A DNA stretch of 64,000 nt from assembly GCF_000488215.1 (NCBI RefSeq), contig NZ_KI530736.1, positions 1 through 64,000 of the forward strand, read 5' to 3'. This document shows positions 36,472 to 44,654 of the stretch, piece after piece. This DNA is from Acinetobacter nectaris CIP 110549. GTDB lineage: Bacteria > Pseudomonadota > Gammaproteobacteria > Pseudomonadales > Moraxellaceae. The position numbers and the translations under genes are program-made. The first letter of the stretch is position 1; each line of letters begins with the position of its first letter. The notes under the pieces are model-generated. The model worked only from the letters and a program-made list of their open reading frames with translations, was not told where the DNA came from and searched no databases.

Positions 36472-37338
36472 ATGAATCCTAGACAAAAATTGCTTAATCA
36501 GTTTAGTACATTATCACCTGAGCTTATGCGTTCAGCTCAATTTATTTTAGATAATGAGCAAGAGCTTATTGTTTTATCTATGCGAGCATTTGCTCAAAAA
36601 GCAAATGTTCTACCTGCAACACTGTTAAGATTAGCAAAATCCTTAGGCTATACGGGTTGGAATGAATTCAAAGATGAGTTTATTACATTAAAAGGATTAA
36701 GAGATAATCCTTATACATCAAAAGCGCAAGATATTATTAATCGCTTAAATACTCACGATGATCCTTCAGATACTCTATACGATAAATTCTTTGAAGCCCA
36801 AATACAAAATTTAATTCTTACACAGCAGAAAAATAAACATGTATTCAGCACATTCATAGATATTGTTGATACTAGTAAACACCTTTATATCTGTGGATTT
36901 AGGGGAAGCTTTCCTATTGCTTGGTCTGTTTACTATGTATATCGGCTTTTTAAAAAAAATATTACACTCATTGATGGCCTAGCTTTAAACTTAGAAATGC
37001 ATAAACGTGATTTTACAGCCGAAGATACGATTATCGTAGTTGGATTTGCTCCCTATTCACAAGAAACAATATCTATAATAAGAGCTGCTCAAAATGCAAG
37101 TAGTAGAATCTTAGCAGTTACGGATAGCTTAGCTTCTCCATTAGCACAAAATGCACTGTCATCTTTAATTTTTTCTACAGATGGCCCTTCTTTTTTTCCA
37201 TCTATATCATCAGGTATAAGCATTTCTGAAGGATTTCTTGCAGGGCTCCTTGCAAAATATGGACAAACTGGTGTAAATAACCTAGAACTAAATGAGAAGT
37301 TTTTGTTAGGTTCAGGTGCATACTTTAATGATCAATGA
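36472..37338 (+). CDS. RpiR/MurR family regulator
   Basis: 288 residues. An N-terminal HTH_6 domain (about 1-77; VLPATLLRLAKSLGYTGWNE is the recognition helix region) and a SIS phosphosugar-binding domain (about 125-265; LYICGFRGSFPIAW, VVGFAPYSQETISIIRAAQ). RpiR regulators sense phosphorylated sugars or related ligands. Last gene of the transporter-hydrolase unit, so it likely controls this operon. The repeats at 31139 and 31169 are candidate targets. Confidence 0.87.
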   Translation: MNPRQKLLNQFSTLSPELMRSAQFILDNEQELIVLSMRAFAQKANVLPATLLRLAKSLGYTGWNEFKDEFITLKGLRDNPYTSKAQDIINRLNTHDDPSDTLYDKFFEAQIQNLILTQQKNKHVFSTFIDIVDTSKHLYICGFRGSFPIAWSVYYVYRLFKKNITLIDGLALNLEMHKRDFTAEDTIIVVGFAPYSQETISIIRAAQNASSRILAVTDSLASPLAQNALSSLIFSTDGPSFFPSISSGISISEGFLAGLLAKYGQTGVNNLELNEKFLLGSGAYFNDQ

Positions 37339-37392
37339 ATACTTAAATAGTATTTTTCATCGAAAATCTGTTAGTTCACTGTATTAGAATAA

Positions 37393-37410
37393 GCGAGGTT
37401 CATCCCTCGC
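37393..37410. terminator. Weak hairpin between convergent genes
   Basis: GCGAGG and CCTCGC with a six-base loop, unusually GC-rich for this DNA. It lies between the convergent RpiR and NTF2-like genes and could stop transcription from either side, though no T-run follows. Confidence 0.4.
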
Positions 37411-37426
37411 CTACATCATATTATGT

Positions 37427-37819
37427 TCAAAAATCATGTATTAGTGTTTCATGTAAATACTCCCATATAATTTGATTATTAACCTGTTTAAAAATAACAG
37501 TAGAAAACCTAAAGTTAGGATCACCATCAGCAATTTGTTGCTTTTCTTGATATAGTACAATGATGTAATTTTCATTTTCAGAAACAATATTCATATCTAA
37601 AATATCAATTTTCAGTCCCTGCTTACTGCCAAACTGAGTATTAAAGAAACTTTTTATCTTTTCATAATCTAGCAATACGCCTGTAGTTGTAATCATAGAA
37701 AATTGATCAGAGAATCTAGCAATTAACTGTCTGTAATTTTCTTCAGATCGATGAGGTGTACTTAGTATTTGCATAATTAATTGATGAGCATCTACAATTT
37801 CTTGAAAATAAATATTCAT
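37427..37819 (-). CDS. NTF2-like (SnoaL/DUF4440) protein
   Basis: 130 residues with an NTF2-like cone fold: N-terminal helix (EIVDAHQLIMQILST), RFSDQFSMITTTGVLLDYEKI, and a beta-rich C-terminal half ending in IWEYLHETLI. Function unknown; such proteins act as small-molecule enzymes or binders. The ATG overlaps the stop of the MFS pump by one base, indicating coupled translation. Confidence 0.7.
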   Translation of the reverse strand: MNIYFQEIVDAHQLIMQILSTPHRSEENYRQLIARFSDQFSMITTTGVLLDYEKIKSFFNTQFGSKQGLKIDILDMNIVSENENYIIVLYQEKQQIADGDPNFRFSTVIFKQVNNQIIWEYLHETLIHDF

Positions 37820-39207
37820 TATTTTTCCTGCTTTAGAAGAAGCTTTATAGACTTATTGTTAAGTTGAAAACAAAATAAAATAGGGATAAATACGCTACAT
37901 GAAGTGGCCAAGAAGCACCAATGAAAAGCTTGATATTCCAATAGTTTAAAATTATGTAGTAAAACACTATATAATAAACTTACCAGCGCTATACCAGTGC
38001 AAAAACTCAATTGACGATTAATATTCCATAATGCTGTCGCGTCTGTTAGATATTTATCTTTAATCTGAATAAAAGCTAGACTTTGAGATGTACTACTGCA
38101 TAAACTCCCCCCAAACCCCATCAAGGCATATGCAAGTAGAATAAGATATATAGCAAAACTATGAGCAGGTATTAAATAGAATAGAAAAATACCAATACCT
38201 TCAACAAGACATCCCAAAATAATTAGTGGTTTGGGTCCTAGGCGATTAAACATTAGCCTTGTTAAACTAATTGCCAAAAACGCAAAAAATGCCCATAGAA
38301 TCATCATACTTCCTATTTTCGTGGCACTCATTTCTAGTTGGCTTTGTAAGAAAAGAATTGCTATAAGATTCACCCCAGTAAATACACCGGGAATAAATTG
38401 ATAAATAAGCATAGAGATAGAAAACGTTTGATTCTTTAATAGACCTAAATTAAGTAATGGATTTGATTTTTTGAATGCTGAAGATACATATATAAAAAGA
38501 AGAATGAATCCTAAAGTAAGTGAAAATACACTAAAATTATTCCTATGGAGATCACTCAAGTAACTTAATCCAACTAAAATTAAAACTAGAGATATACTTA
38601 ATGAAATAAAACCAAAAGTATCAAATGACTGATATTTTTCGGTTACTATTACATCTTTTTTTAACCATAATATTGACAGAAAAAGAGTAAGAAAAACTAT
38701 AGGTAAACTTATAAAAAATACAAACCGCCAACTCAACCACTGTACAATTATTCCACCTAAAGAAGGAGACAGTGCGGGTACAATTAAAGCTATAAGCATA
38801 ACACTAGAAGAGAGCTTAATTCTTTCACTATTTTTATATAACCGATAAGCCATTGTCTGCCCTAAAGGGATAAGCATTCCACCTCCTATCCCTTGAATAA
38901 ACCGTCCACCAATAAGAAAACTTATAGACATAGCAAATCCAGCACTGACAGTACCAATTAAAAAAGCTAACAAAGAGTAAATAAAAAGCTTTTTAATACT
39001 TATACAATGGGATAGCCATCGACTTAGCGGAATTACTAATGTTAAACCTAAAATGTAACTATTACTAACCCAGCTGAGCTGCTCTAAAGATGCTCCAAAA
39101 ACTGACTTTATTTCAGGATACGCAATAGTCGCAATAAACATATTAACTAAATCGATGAAAAATACTAATAAGTAGATTCCAACAACACGTTTTCGATAAT
39201 TTATCAT
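37819..39207 (-). CDS. DHA2-type MFS drug efflux transporter
   Basis: 462 residues with about 14 hydrophobic segments. Motifs: FIATIAYPEIKSVFG in TM1, SWVSNSYILGLTLVIPLSRWL with the usual TM2-loop region, and GRFIQGIGGGMLIPLGQTM in TM4. These mark the EmrB/QacA branch that pumps out drugs and toxic metabolites with protons. No EmrA-type adaptor is present; the partner gene is the small NTF2-like protein. Divergent from a LysR gene at 39321, its likely regulator. Confidence 0.88.
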   Translation of the reverse strand: MINYRKRVVGIYLLVFFIDLVNMFIATIAYPEIKSVFGASLEQLSWVSNSYILGLTLVIPLSRWLSHCISIKKLFIYSLLAFLIGTVSAGFAMSISFLIGGRFIQGIGGGMLIPLGQTMAYRLYKNSERIKLSSSVMLIALIVPALSPSLGGIIVQWLSWRFVFFISLPIVFLTLFLSILWLKKDVIVTEKYQSFDTFGFISLSISLVLILVGLSYLSDLHRNNFSVFSLTLGFILLFIYVSSAFKKSNPLLNLGLLKNQTFSISMLIYQFIPGVFTGVNLIAILFLQSQLEMSATKIGSMMILWAFFAFLAISLTRLMFNRLGPKPLIILGCLVEGIGIFLFYLIPAHSFAIYLILLAYALMGFGGSLCSSTSQSLAFIQIKDKYLTDATALWNINRQLSFCTGIALVSLLYSVLLHNFKLLEYQAFHWCFLATSCSVFIPILFCFQLNNKSIKLLLKQEK

Positions 39208-39320
39208 TCCACTCTTTCAAAAAACTAATTTAAGTAAGTGTAAATGACAAAATTAAGATGATATATCCCATGAAAATTAATACAATGTCAAAATAATTTT
39301 GACAAAAAGATCATATAAAT

Positions 39321-40226
39321 ATGCTAAATATGCAACGTGTTGAAATGTTTATTGCAGTTGCTGAAACACGCAATTTTACATTTGCAGCTGAAACATTAGG
39401 AATAAGTAAAGCAGTAATTAGTTTTAATATTAAACAGTTAGAAAGTGATCTTGGAGTTTCCTTACTAACACGTAGTACTCGAAAAGTAATAGTAACCGAA
39501 GCTGGAGAAAAATTTTATCAGCGTTGTTTGATACTTTTGCAACATGTAGATGATGTTATACAAGAAACATTAAATGACTCCTCATCATTAAAAGGTACAT
39601 TTAGAATCAGTACAACTGTAGAATATGGAAACGAGAAAATTATTCCTATTCTTGCCAAGTTTTCTACTCTTCATCCTAATCTAAAAATCCAGCATACAGC
39701 TTCATCTAAATTAGATGATTTAATTTCAGAGCGTTTTGATATTGCTATTCGGCTAGGTAGTCTCGATGATTCTAGCTACCATGCAAAGCTTATAGATACA
39801 TTTGAAGTTATTCCTGTTTCCTCACAATCTTATTTATCTAAACACTATAAAAATGGAAAAATTCTTGATCTAAATCAATTTAAAGACTCTTGTTGGATCG
39901 CTCATCAGCGTTTTAAAAGTCCTTTTAAATTAGAGCTATATAATACACAAGAGGAGGAAAAAATATGTTTTGAAATGAGTAAAAATCCAATATTAGTAAC
40001 TGATAATATTACAGCTCTTCGATCTTTTGTTTTAAACAGCCTAGGTGTAGGATTACTCCCTAAATGGTTAATAGAAGAAGATTTATCATGTAATCGTCTG
40101 ATACAGATATTACCTAAGTATCAATTTCCCAAACAGGGAGTATATGCTATTTATCCAAATACGAAACATGTATCTCTTAATGTTAGAACTTTTATAAAAT
40201 TTTTAGAAACCGAACTAAGTTGTTGA
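39321..40226 (+). CDS. LysR-type regulator of the DHA2 efflux pump
   Basis: 301 residues. N-terminal winged helix (MFIAVAETRNFTFAAETLG, KAVISFNIKQLESDLGVSLL) and a full effector domain (about 90-300; GTFRISTTVEYGNEKI, NSLGVGLLPKWL). ATG at 39321 or 39330. It is divergent from the efflux pump over about 110 bp, the classic layout in which a LysR protein activates its neighbour when an inducer is bound. Confidence 0.88.
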   Translation: MLNMQRVEMFIAVAETRNFTFAAETLGISKAVISFNIKQLESDLGVSLLTRSTRKVIVTEAGEKFYQRCLILLQHVDDVIQETLNDSSSLKGTFRISTTVEYGNEKIIPILAKFSTLHPNLKIQHTASSKLDDLISERFDIAIRLGSLDDSSYHAKLIDTFEVIPVSSQSYLSKHYKNGKILDLNQFKDSCWIAHQRFKSPFKLELYNTQEEEKICFEMSKNPILVTDNITALRSFVLNSLGVGLLPKWLIEEDLSCNRLIQILPKYQFPKQGVYAIYPNTKHVSLNVRTFIKFLETELSC

Positions 40227-40282
40227 TATAAATATATATCAATTTTTCAAGAAAATTACTATGAATTAGTCAATTCTATATC

Positions 40283-40299
40283 ACTATAAATTCTTTGTT
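40283..40299 (+). repeat. Isolated iteron copy
   Basis: ACTATAAATTCTTTGTT equals the core of the 22-bp iterons, but lies more than 1 kb upstream of the array. Possibly a second Rep binding site for copy control. Confidence 0.6.
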
Positions 40300-40407
40300 T
40301 ATTTTTATGCATAGCTGTGATCCTGATTTTTAAGGCATTGATAAAATTGTATATATTATAACTCTTACTGTCTTTATGTGAATTTTACCTAGTTGAAATT
40401 TATAAAG

Positions 40408-40426
40408 AACAAAGAATTTATAGTTA
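40408..40426 (-). repeat. Isolated iteron copy, inverted
   Basis: AACAAAGAATTTATAGTTA is the reverse complement of the iteron core. With the copy at 40283-40299 it forms an inverted pair about 125 bp apart. Confidence 0.6.
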
Positions 40427-40548
40427 CATGAGATATCCCACTACGAAGTCATTAAGAATCTTAAATTCTTGAATTTTAGCTATCTTATCTATCAATAAAT
40501 AGCTCTTCTTTATTTCAACATTAGGAATATATTCTTTTTAGTATTTGT

Positions 40549-40567
40549 TTCAATACTAAGTATTGAA
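40549..40567. repeat. 19-bp nested palindrome
   Basis: TTCAATACTAAGTATTGAA is palindromic around a central A and sits inside a wider TTTAGTATT...AATACTAAA pair (40538-40574). It lies 20 bp from the fossil IS left end and could be a regulatory or cruciform-forming element of the origin. Confidence 0.4.
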
Positions 40568-40586
40568 TACTAAATTTTGCTCTTTT

Positions 40587-41180
40587 AATCTGAATTCTGC
40601 TTAAGGAAAAAGGATAGAATTAGAGCCATTAGGTGAGTTACCACATCTAACCAATGATTCTAATGAATGATACTACTGCTTTGTTCTGTGCAGTTGTGAT
40701 TTCTTTTTAAAATTTGAATCCATTTACTAGAAATATCTAAAATATTTAAATCCAAAAACTTTAGCCTTTCTAAAATTATTCTAATCTATTTAAGTATTTA
40801 CCTTACTATCAGCATATAGTAAGCCTAATCAATATTTATCAGCTTACAATACATACTTTAGACCTTAATTAAGGTAATTAAAGGTAGACATAATTCATAT
40901 CTATAGACTGAATTAACCACTTTACTTATATGTAAGAATGAGCGTATACAACATCATAAACCTCTAAGTATAACAAGAAGAAATTAATAGGTTGGTCTTT
41001 TTAGCTGTAACCCGTATATATGATAAATATTATATGGTAGTACCATCTAGTAATGAATAAGATATGTAGTATTAAAAGCTATCTTGTAAGGAAGGGTATA
41101 CAAATTTTTATGTATTTATCAGCTTACTAATAAAAACAAGTTAATTACTTAACCTTTGTGACTTAAACGAGATTGAAGTT
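40587..41180 (+). mobile_element. Fossil IS982-family element with degraded transposase
   Basis: Both ends resemble the intact element at 11706: AATCTGAATTCTGCTTAAGG at 40587-40606 versus AACCCGAATCCTGCTTAAGG, and CTTAAACGAGATTGAAG at 41162-41178. Between them the transposase start (ATGAATGATACTACTGC), the region around LINMHQLAIHAL (40790-40862), the IDSTTL region (about 40890-40990) and the C-terminal YQLTHKN region (41111-41165) align in order. The span is 594 bp against 976 bp, so about 380 bp is deleted. A one-base deletion and stop codons near the start kill the gene. Confidence 0.8.
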
Positions 41181-41357
41181 TTTCAAGTTACCTAATTGAA
41201 TAAATATTTCATATATTTTGGTTAAATATGCAGTTTTATTGTTCTAAAAAAATTTCATAATTTTTATAAAAGTAAAAAATGTTCTTTTTATTAATTTTTA
41301 AAGCTTTTAAATGCTTTTAGAAATGCTATAACTCTTATTATATAAGGCTTTTAGAGC

Positions 41358-41457
41358 TTATTTAACTATAAATTCTTTGTTATTTAACTATAAATTCTTT
41401 GTTATTTAACTATAAATTCTTTGTTATTTAACTATAAATTCTTTGCATTTAACTATA
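41358..41457 (+). repeat. Iteron array (Rep binding sites, oriV)
   Basis: Four 22-bp direct repeats with the core TTATTTAACTATAAATTC + TTTG begin at 41358, 41380, 41402 and 41424. A partial fifth (CATTTAACTATA) ends at 41457. The array stops 46 bp before the rep start. Direct repeats of one helical turn multiple are the binding sites of Rep_3 initiators in Acinetobacter plasmids, so this is the likely replication origin. Confidence 0.92.
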
Positions 41458-41503
41458 TAGATAGATAATATAGTTTTATAAGTGTGAGACCTAAATATAT
41501 CAA

Positions 41504-42445
41504 ATGAAAAATGAGCTTGTTGTTAAAGATAATGTATTAATAAATGCAAGTTACAATTTAGAGCTAACAGAGCAACGCTTAATTCTACTTGCAATTGTTG
41601 AAGCTAGAGAGTCACAGACAAGACTGACATCAAATACAGTTATTCAAGTTAATGCTAAACAATATGCTAAAAGTTTTCATACAACAAATGAGGCTGCCTA
41701 TGCTGCTTTGAAAAGTGCAGTAAATAGTCTTTTTGAAAGAAAGTTTTCTTATAAGGAATATAGAGGAGATAAAAACAAAGAGTTTATAGTGAAATCTAGA
41801 TGGGTTTCTAAAATTGGTTATGCCGATAATTTAGGTGTTTTAGAAATAACCTTTGCTCCTGATGTTGTACCTTTAATTATTCGTTTAGAAAAGCATTTTA
41901 CAAGTTATCAATTAAAACAAGTTTCTCATTTAAGTAGTAAGTATGCGATACGTTTGTATGAAATTTTAATATCATGGAAAGAAGTTGGAAAAACACCTAT
42001 TACTAGCATTACAGAGTTTCGTGAAAAAATTGGGCTAGATAAAAGTGAATATCAACGTATGGATAATCTAAAAAGAATTGTTATTGAACCTGCAATTAAG
42101 CAAATTAATAAGTATACAGATATTCGTGTCGAGTATGATCAATTTAAAACAGGTCGTGCAATTACAGGCTTACAATTCAGGTTTAGTCAAAAAGAAACTA
42201 ATGTCTTAGATATTTTGGCAGAAGATGTGAATAATCTTATACCTAAGCTGACAGAAAAACAGATATTATTCTTTGCAAATAAACTTGCTTATGATGATAT
42301 TTTCTCAAGTAAGCATGCTGAAATTGGTGAGGAGTATCCAGATTTAGAATCTCGTCTAGTTAATAAGTTAAGCGATACTCGGTTTGTTAAAAAGTACTTA
42401 CGTGATCTTGAAAGAGTTGGATTCTCTTTAAACAAAAAACTGTAG
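41504..42445 (+). CDS. repB: Rep_3 family replication initiation protein
   Basis: 313 residues. The N-terminal winged-helix domain (VKDNVLINASYNLELTEQRL, KQVSHLSSKYAIRLYEIL) and a second winged helix (about 145-235; FREKIGLDKSEYQRMDNLK) are characteristic of Acinetobacter Rep_3/RepB proteins. It binds the iterons at 41358-41457 and opens the origin; monomer-dimer balance normally sets copy number. The last 60 residues are an extension seen in several family members. A hairpin sharing the stop codon terminates the gene. Confidence 0.92.
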   Translation: MKNELVVKDNVLINASYNLELTEQRLILLAIVEARESQTRLTSNTVIQVNAKQYAKSFHTTNEAAYAALKSAVNSLFERKFSYKEYRGDKNKEFIVKSRWVSKIGYADNLGVLEITFAPDVVPLIIRLEKHFTSYQLKQVSHLSSKYAIRLYEILISWKEVGKTPITSITEFREKIGLDKSEYQRMDNLKRIVIEPAIKQINKYTDIRVEYDQFKTGRAITGLQFRFSQKETNVLDILAEDVNNLIPKLTEKQILFFANKLAYDDIFSSKHAEIGEEYPDLESRLVNKLSDTRFVKKYLRDLERVGFSLNKKL

Positions 42446-42460
42446 CAACTTGCTACAGTT
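42438..42460 (+). terminator. TGTAGCAACTTGCTACA palindrome at end of rep
   Basis: AACTGTAGCAA / TTGCTACAGTT form a hairpin overlapping the rep stop codon. The core TGTAGCAACTTGCTACA is repeated exactly at 44181-44197 after parB. The two copies bracket parAB, so besides terminating transcription they could be ParB (parS) sites. Confidence 0.6.
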
Positions 42461-42497
42461 CTTATTACACTCTATGTGAATACGAAATAGCTAAATT

Positions 42498-43283
42498 ATG
42501 GAAATGACTCAAACACAAATTATTGCGGTTGCTAACCATAAAGGTGGTTGTGGTAAAACATCAACTGTTGTGCATTTGGCAGCAGAGCTTGTTGAATCTG
42601 GTAAAAAAGTGCTTGTTGTAGATTTAGATCCACAGGCAAATGCGAGTCTACATATAGGAACTAAGCACCCTAGTGAAGTAGAAGTGACCTCAGCAGAATT
42701 ACTTAGCTCAGATAACAATTTATTGATCGATGCTTTAGAAGAGGAAACATCTTTTAGAAATGTTTCATTAATATATGGTTCTCTCAATTTAGGAAAAACA
42801 GAAGATCAATTAAAAGAATATTCGCCACGACCAAATGAAGAGTTAAAATCTAAGTTAGAACCATTAGTAGGCATATATGATTTTATTTTAATTGACTGTC
42901 CACCAAGCTTAAAAATATTAACAAGTAATGCTTTATCTGCGGCAGATAGTGTAATTATTCCAATTGAATCAGGATCACAATATGGTTTGTATGGGGTTAC
43001 AGATCTTATTAATCATATCAGTAAAATAAATCGAATTAATCCTAATCTTAAATTATTGGGAACTCTGCTTATTAAGCATGATAAGCGTCAGAACGTATGT
43101 AAGCTTATACAAGATGAGACTGAAAATACGGTTGGATATTTATTTAATACAACAATTCCAACAAGTACAAAAGTCAATCAAGCTGCAATTTTAAAACAGT
43201 CACTTATTGCTTTAGATAAAAAATCTAAAATTAGATTGGCATTTCAAGATTTAACAAATGAAATTCTAATGAGATTGAAATAA
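42498..43283 (+). CDS. parA: ParA family partition ATPase
   Basis: 261 residues, deviant Walker A NHKGGCGKTSTVVHLA at about 12-27, A' motif VDLDPQANAS and Walker B DFILIDCPPSL. Short type Ib-like ParA without an N-terminal HTH, so it is not expected to self-repress. It segregates the replicon together with ParB, whose ATG overlaps this stop codon by one base. Starts 52 bp after rep. Confidence 0.92.
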   Translation: MEMTQTQIIAVANHKGGCGKTSTVVHLAAELVESGKKVLVVDLDPQANASLHIGTKHPSEVEVTSAELLSSDNNLLIDALEEETSFRNVSLIYGSLNLGKTEDQLKEYSPRPNEELKSKLEPLVGIYDFILIDCPPSLKILTSNALSAADSVIIPIESGSQYGLYGVTDLINHISKINRINPNLKLLGTLLIKHDKRQNVCKLIQDETENTVGYLFNTTIPTSTKVNQAAILKQSLIALDKKSKIRLAFQDLTNEILMRLK

Positions 43284-44185
43284 TGAGTAGTGCAAAAGAA
43301 TTATTAGCAAAGAAGCTACAGCAAAATACGCAGAAGCATACGGATGCACAAAAAGAGCAGTTTACTAACGAAAAAGAGTTTCGTCGAAATATTAAGCTTT
43401 CAGAAATTGTACCTAGTCCGAATCAACCTAGAAAAGTTTTTGATGATACCGAACTGCATAGCCTAGCAGATTCAATAAGCGAAATAGGATTATTACAACC
43501 GATATCTGTAAGACGTATTCAAAGTGGATATGAACTAATCTCTGGCGAAAGGCGTTTAAAAGCACACCAATTGTTATTAAAAACAAATATCGATGCGATT
43601 ATTATTGATGCTTCAGATGATGATGTCGCTTTGCTAACGCTTGCTGAAAATCTAAAGCGAGAGGATCTGAGTGATTATGAAATTTACCTTGGGTTATCTT
43701 CTCTTAATGAAGCGATAAAAAAGAATAAGACAAAGCTTGCAAAGTCCTTAGGTATGAATCGTGAAGATATGTATAAATACCTTTCATTTGAGAAGTTACC
43801 TGAATATATGATTTTAGATCTGTCTAACCAACCTAAATTAATAGGACGTACTGTTGCTACTGAAATAAAGAAATATTTAGCGCATCATTCTTCAAAAGAG
43901 AGTGAAGATGTCTTAGGGGAAATATGGAGATTTTTTATAAAAGGTAAATGCGAACAAACAAAAATTATAAGTATTGCAGAGAAGAAATTGGTTAAAAAAC
44001 CTAAAGAAATAAAGAGTGCGAATACTATTACAAGTGATATAAAATATGATGATCAGAAAATTGGTCGAATTTTCTTTAATAATAACATGCTCAAAGTAAA
44101 CTTAGATATTAATAGTGTATCTGAAAAGGATATAGCTAATATTGAGGCTTTTTTCCAAGAGCTTTTAAAGAATAAAAAAGTGTAG
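43283..44185 (+). CDS. parB: ParB family partition protein
   Basis: 300 residues. ParB N-terminal nuclease-like/CTP-binding domain: LSEIVPSPNQPRKVFDD, GLLQPISVRR, YELISGERRLKAHQLL and LAENLKREDLSDYE. The central HTH covers about 150-200 (LAKSLGMNREDMYKYLSF). The C-terminal part is dimerisation. It loads at a centromere; the palindromes flanking parAB are candidate sites. Translationally coupled to parA. Confidence 0.92.
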   Translation: MSSAKELLAKKLQQNTQKHTDAQKEQFTNEKEFRRNIKLSEIVPSPNQPRKVFDDTELHSLADSISEIGLLQPISVRRIQSGYELISGERRLKAHQLLLKTNIDAIIIDASDDDVALLTLAENLKREDLSDYEIYLGLSSLNEAIKKNKTKLAKSLGMNREDMYKYLSFEKLPEYMILDLSNQPKLIGRTVATEIKKYLAHHSSKESEDVLGEIWRFFIKGKCEQTKIISIAEKKLVKKPKEIKSANTITSDIKYDDQKIGRIFFNNNMLKVNLDINSVSEKDIANIEAFFQELLKNKKV

Positions 44186-44204
44186 CAACTTGCTACACTT
44201 TTTT
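44175..44204 (+). terminator. Terminator/palindrome at end of parB
   Basis: AAAAAAGTGTAGCAA / TTGCTACACTTTTTT makes a strong hairpin with T-run overlapping the parB stop codon. It carries the same 17-bp core TGTAGCAACTTGCTACA as the hairpin after rep. Confidence 0.75.
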
Positions 44205-44654
44205 ATTCTTAGATTTTTTAAATTTCTAGCATTCTACTCAATACCTAAGATTTTTTTGGTGCATAGTTTTTAAACTTCCTTTATAAATATGTATAAAGAA
44301 AAAAACTATAGAATAAAGCTAAAAACTCTCTGAATAATTTCATATTTAGTTTAACTAAAGCTAGGCCTAAAAAATATTTGTATGTCCATCAGTTTTTGAT
44401 TTGTCTTAATACTTATATAATTTAGATAAAGTGAATTTAATTCACATTCCTGTGAAACAAAATCACTTTCATTCACTTATGTATTGCGGTATAAATTAAA
44501 CCATGCTCTTAACGATAGAGAATCTAATCACTACTTTCTATGAATTAATAAGCCAATAGGTAAATTAAAAAGAAAGTAAATCAGAGGAACATTGAAAAGA
44601 AAGAGCAAGCAGCACATTCAAGTTTTATCGCAGAAATTAGGGTATTAGATCACA
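44186..44654. other. Intergenic region before mesX
   Basis: 470 bp with the parB terminator at the left, a MetR-type palindrome at 44432-44444 and a TATAAA -10-like box at 44490-44495. No ORF or riboswitch fold was recognised. Confidence 0.55.
44432..44444. promoter_or_regulatory. MetR-type binding site
   Basis: TGAATTTAATTCA equals the MetR consensus TGAA-N5-TTCA and is perfectly palindromic apart from the centre. It is 46 bp upstream of a TATAAA box and 211 bp before mesX, a methionine synthesis gene, which supports regulation by homocysteine through MetR. Confidence 0.55.

Larger units (their letters stand above)
40227..41503. other. Replication origin region
   Basis: About 1.28 kb of very AT-rich DNA upstream of rep with no intact gene. 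It contains two isolated iteron-like sequences (40283-40299, and inverted at 40408-40426), a nested palindrome at 40549-40567, a fossil IS982 element at 40587-41180 and the iteron array at 41358-41457. No clear DnaA box was found. Confidence 0.75.

Noticed and set aside
37411..37440. TTATGTTCAAA as a second pdif arm
   Set aside because: The matching XerC arm is absent, so only a chance half-site.
40833..41127. 15-bp direct repeat TATTTATCAGCTTAC at 40833 and 41113
   Set aside because: Both copies come from different parts of the fossil IS982 transposase gene (HQLAIHAL and YQLTHKN regions), so the repeat is coincidental.
44451..44459. GTGAAACA half-site resembling chromosomal parS
   Set aside because: Only half of the 16-bp parS palindrome is present and plasmid ParB proteins use other sites.
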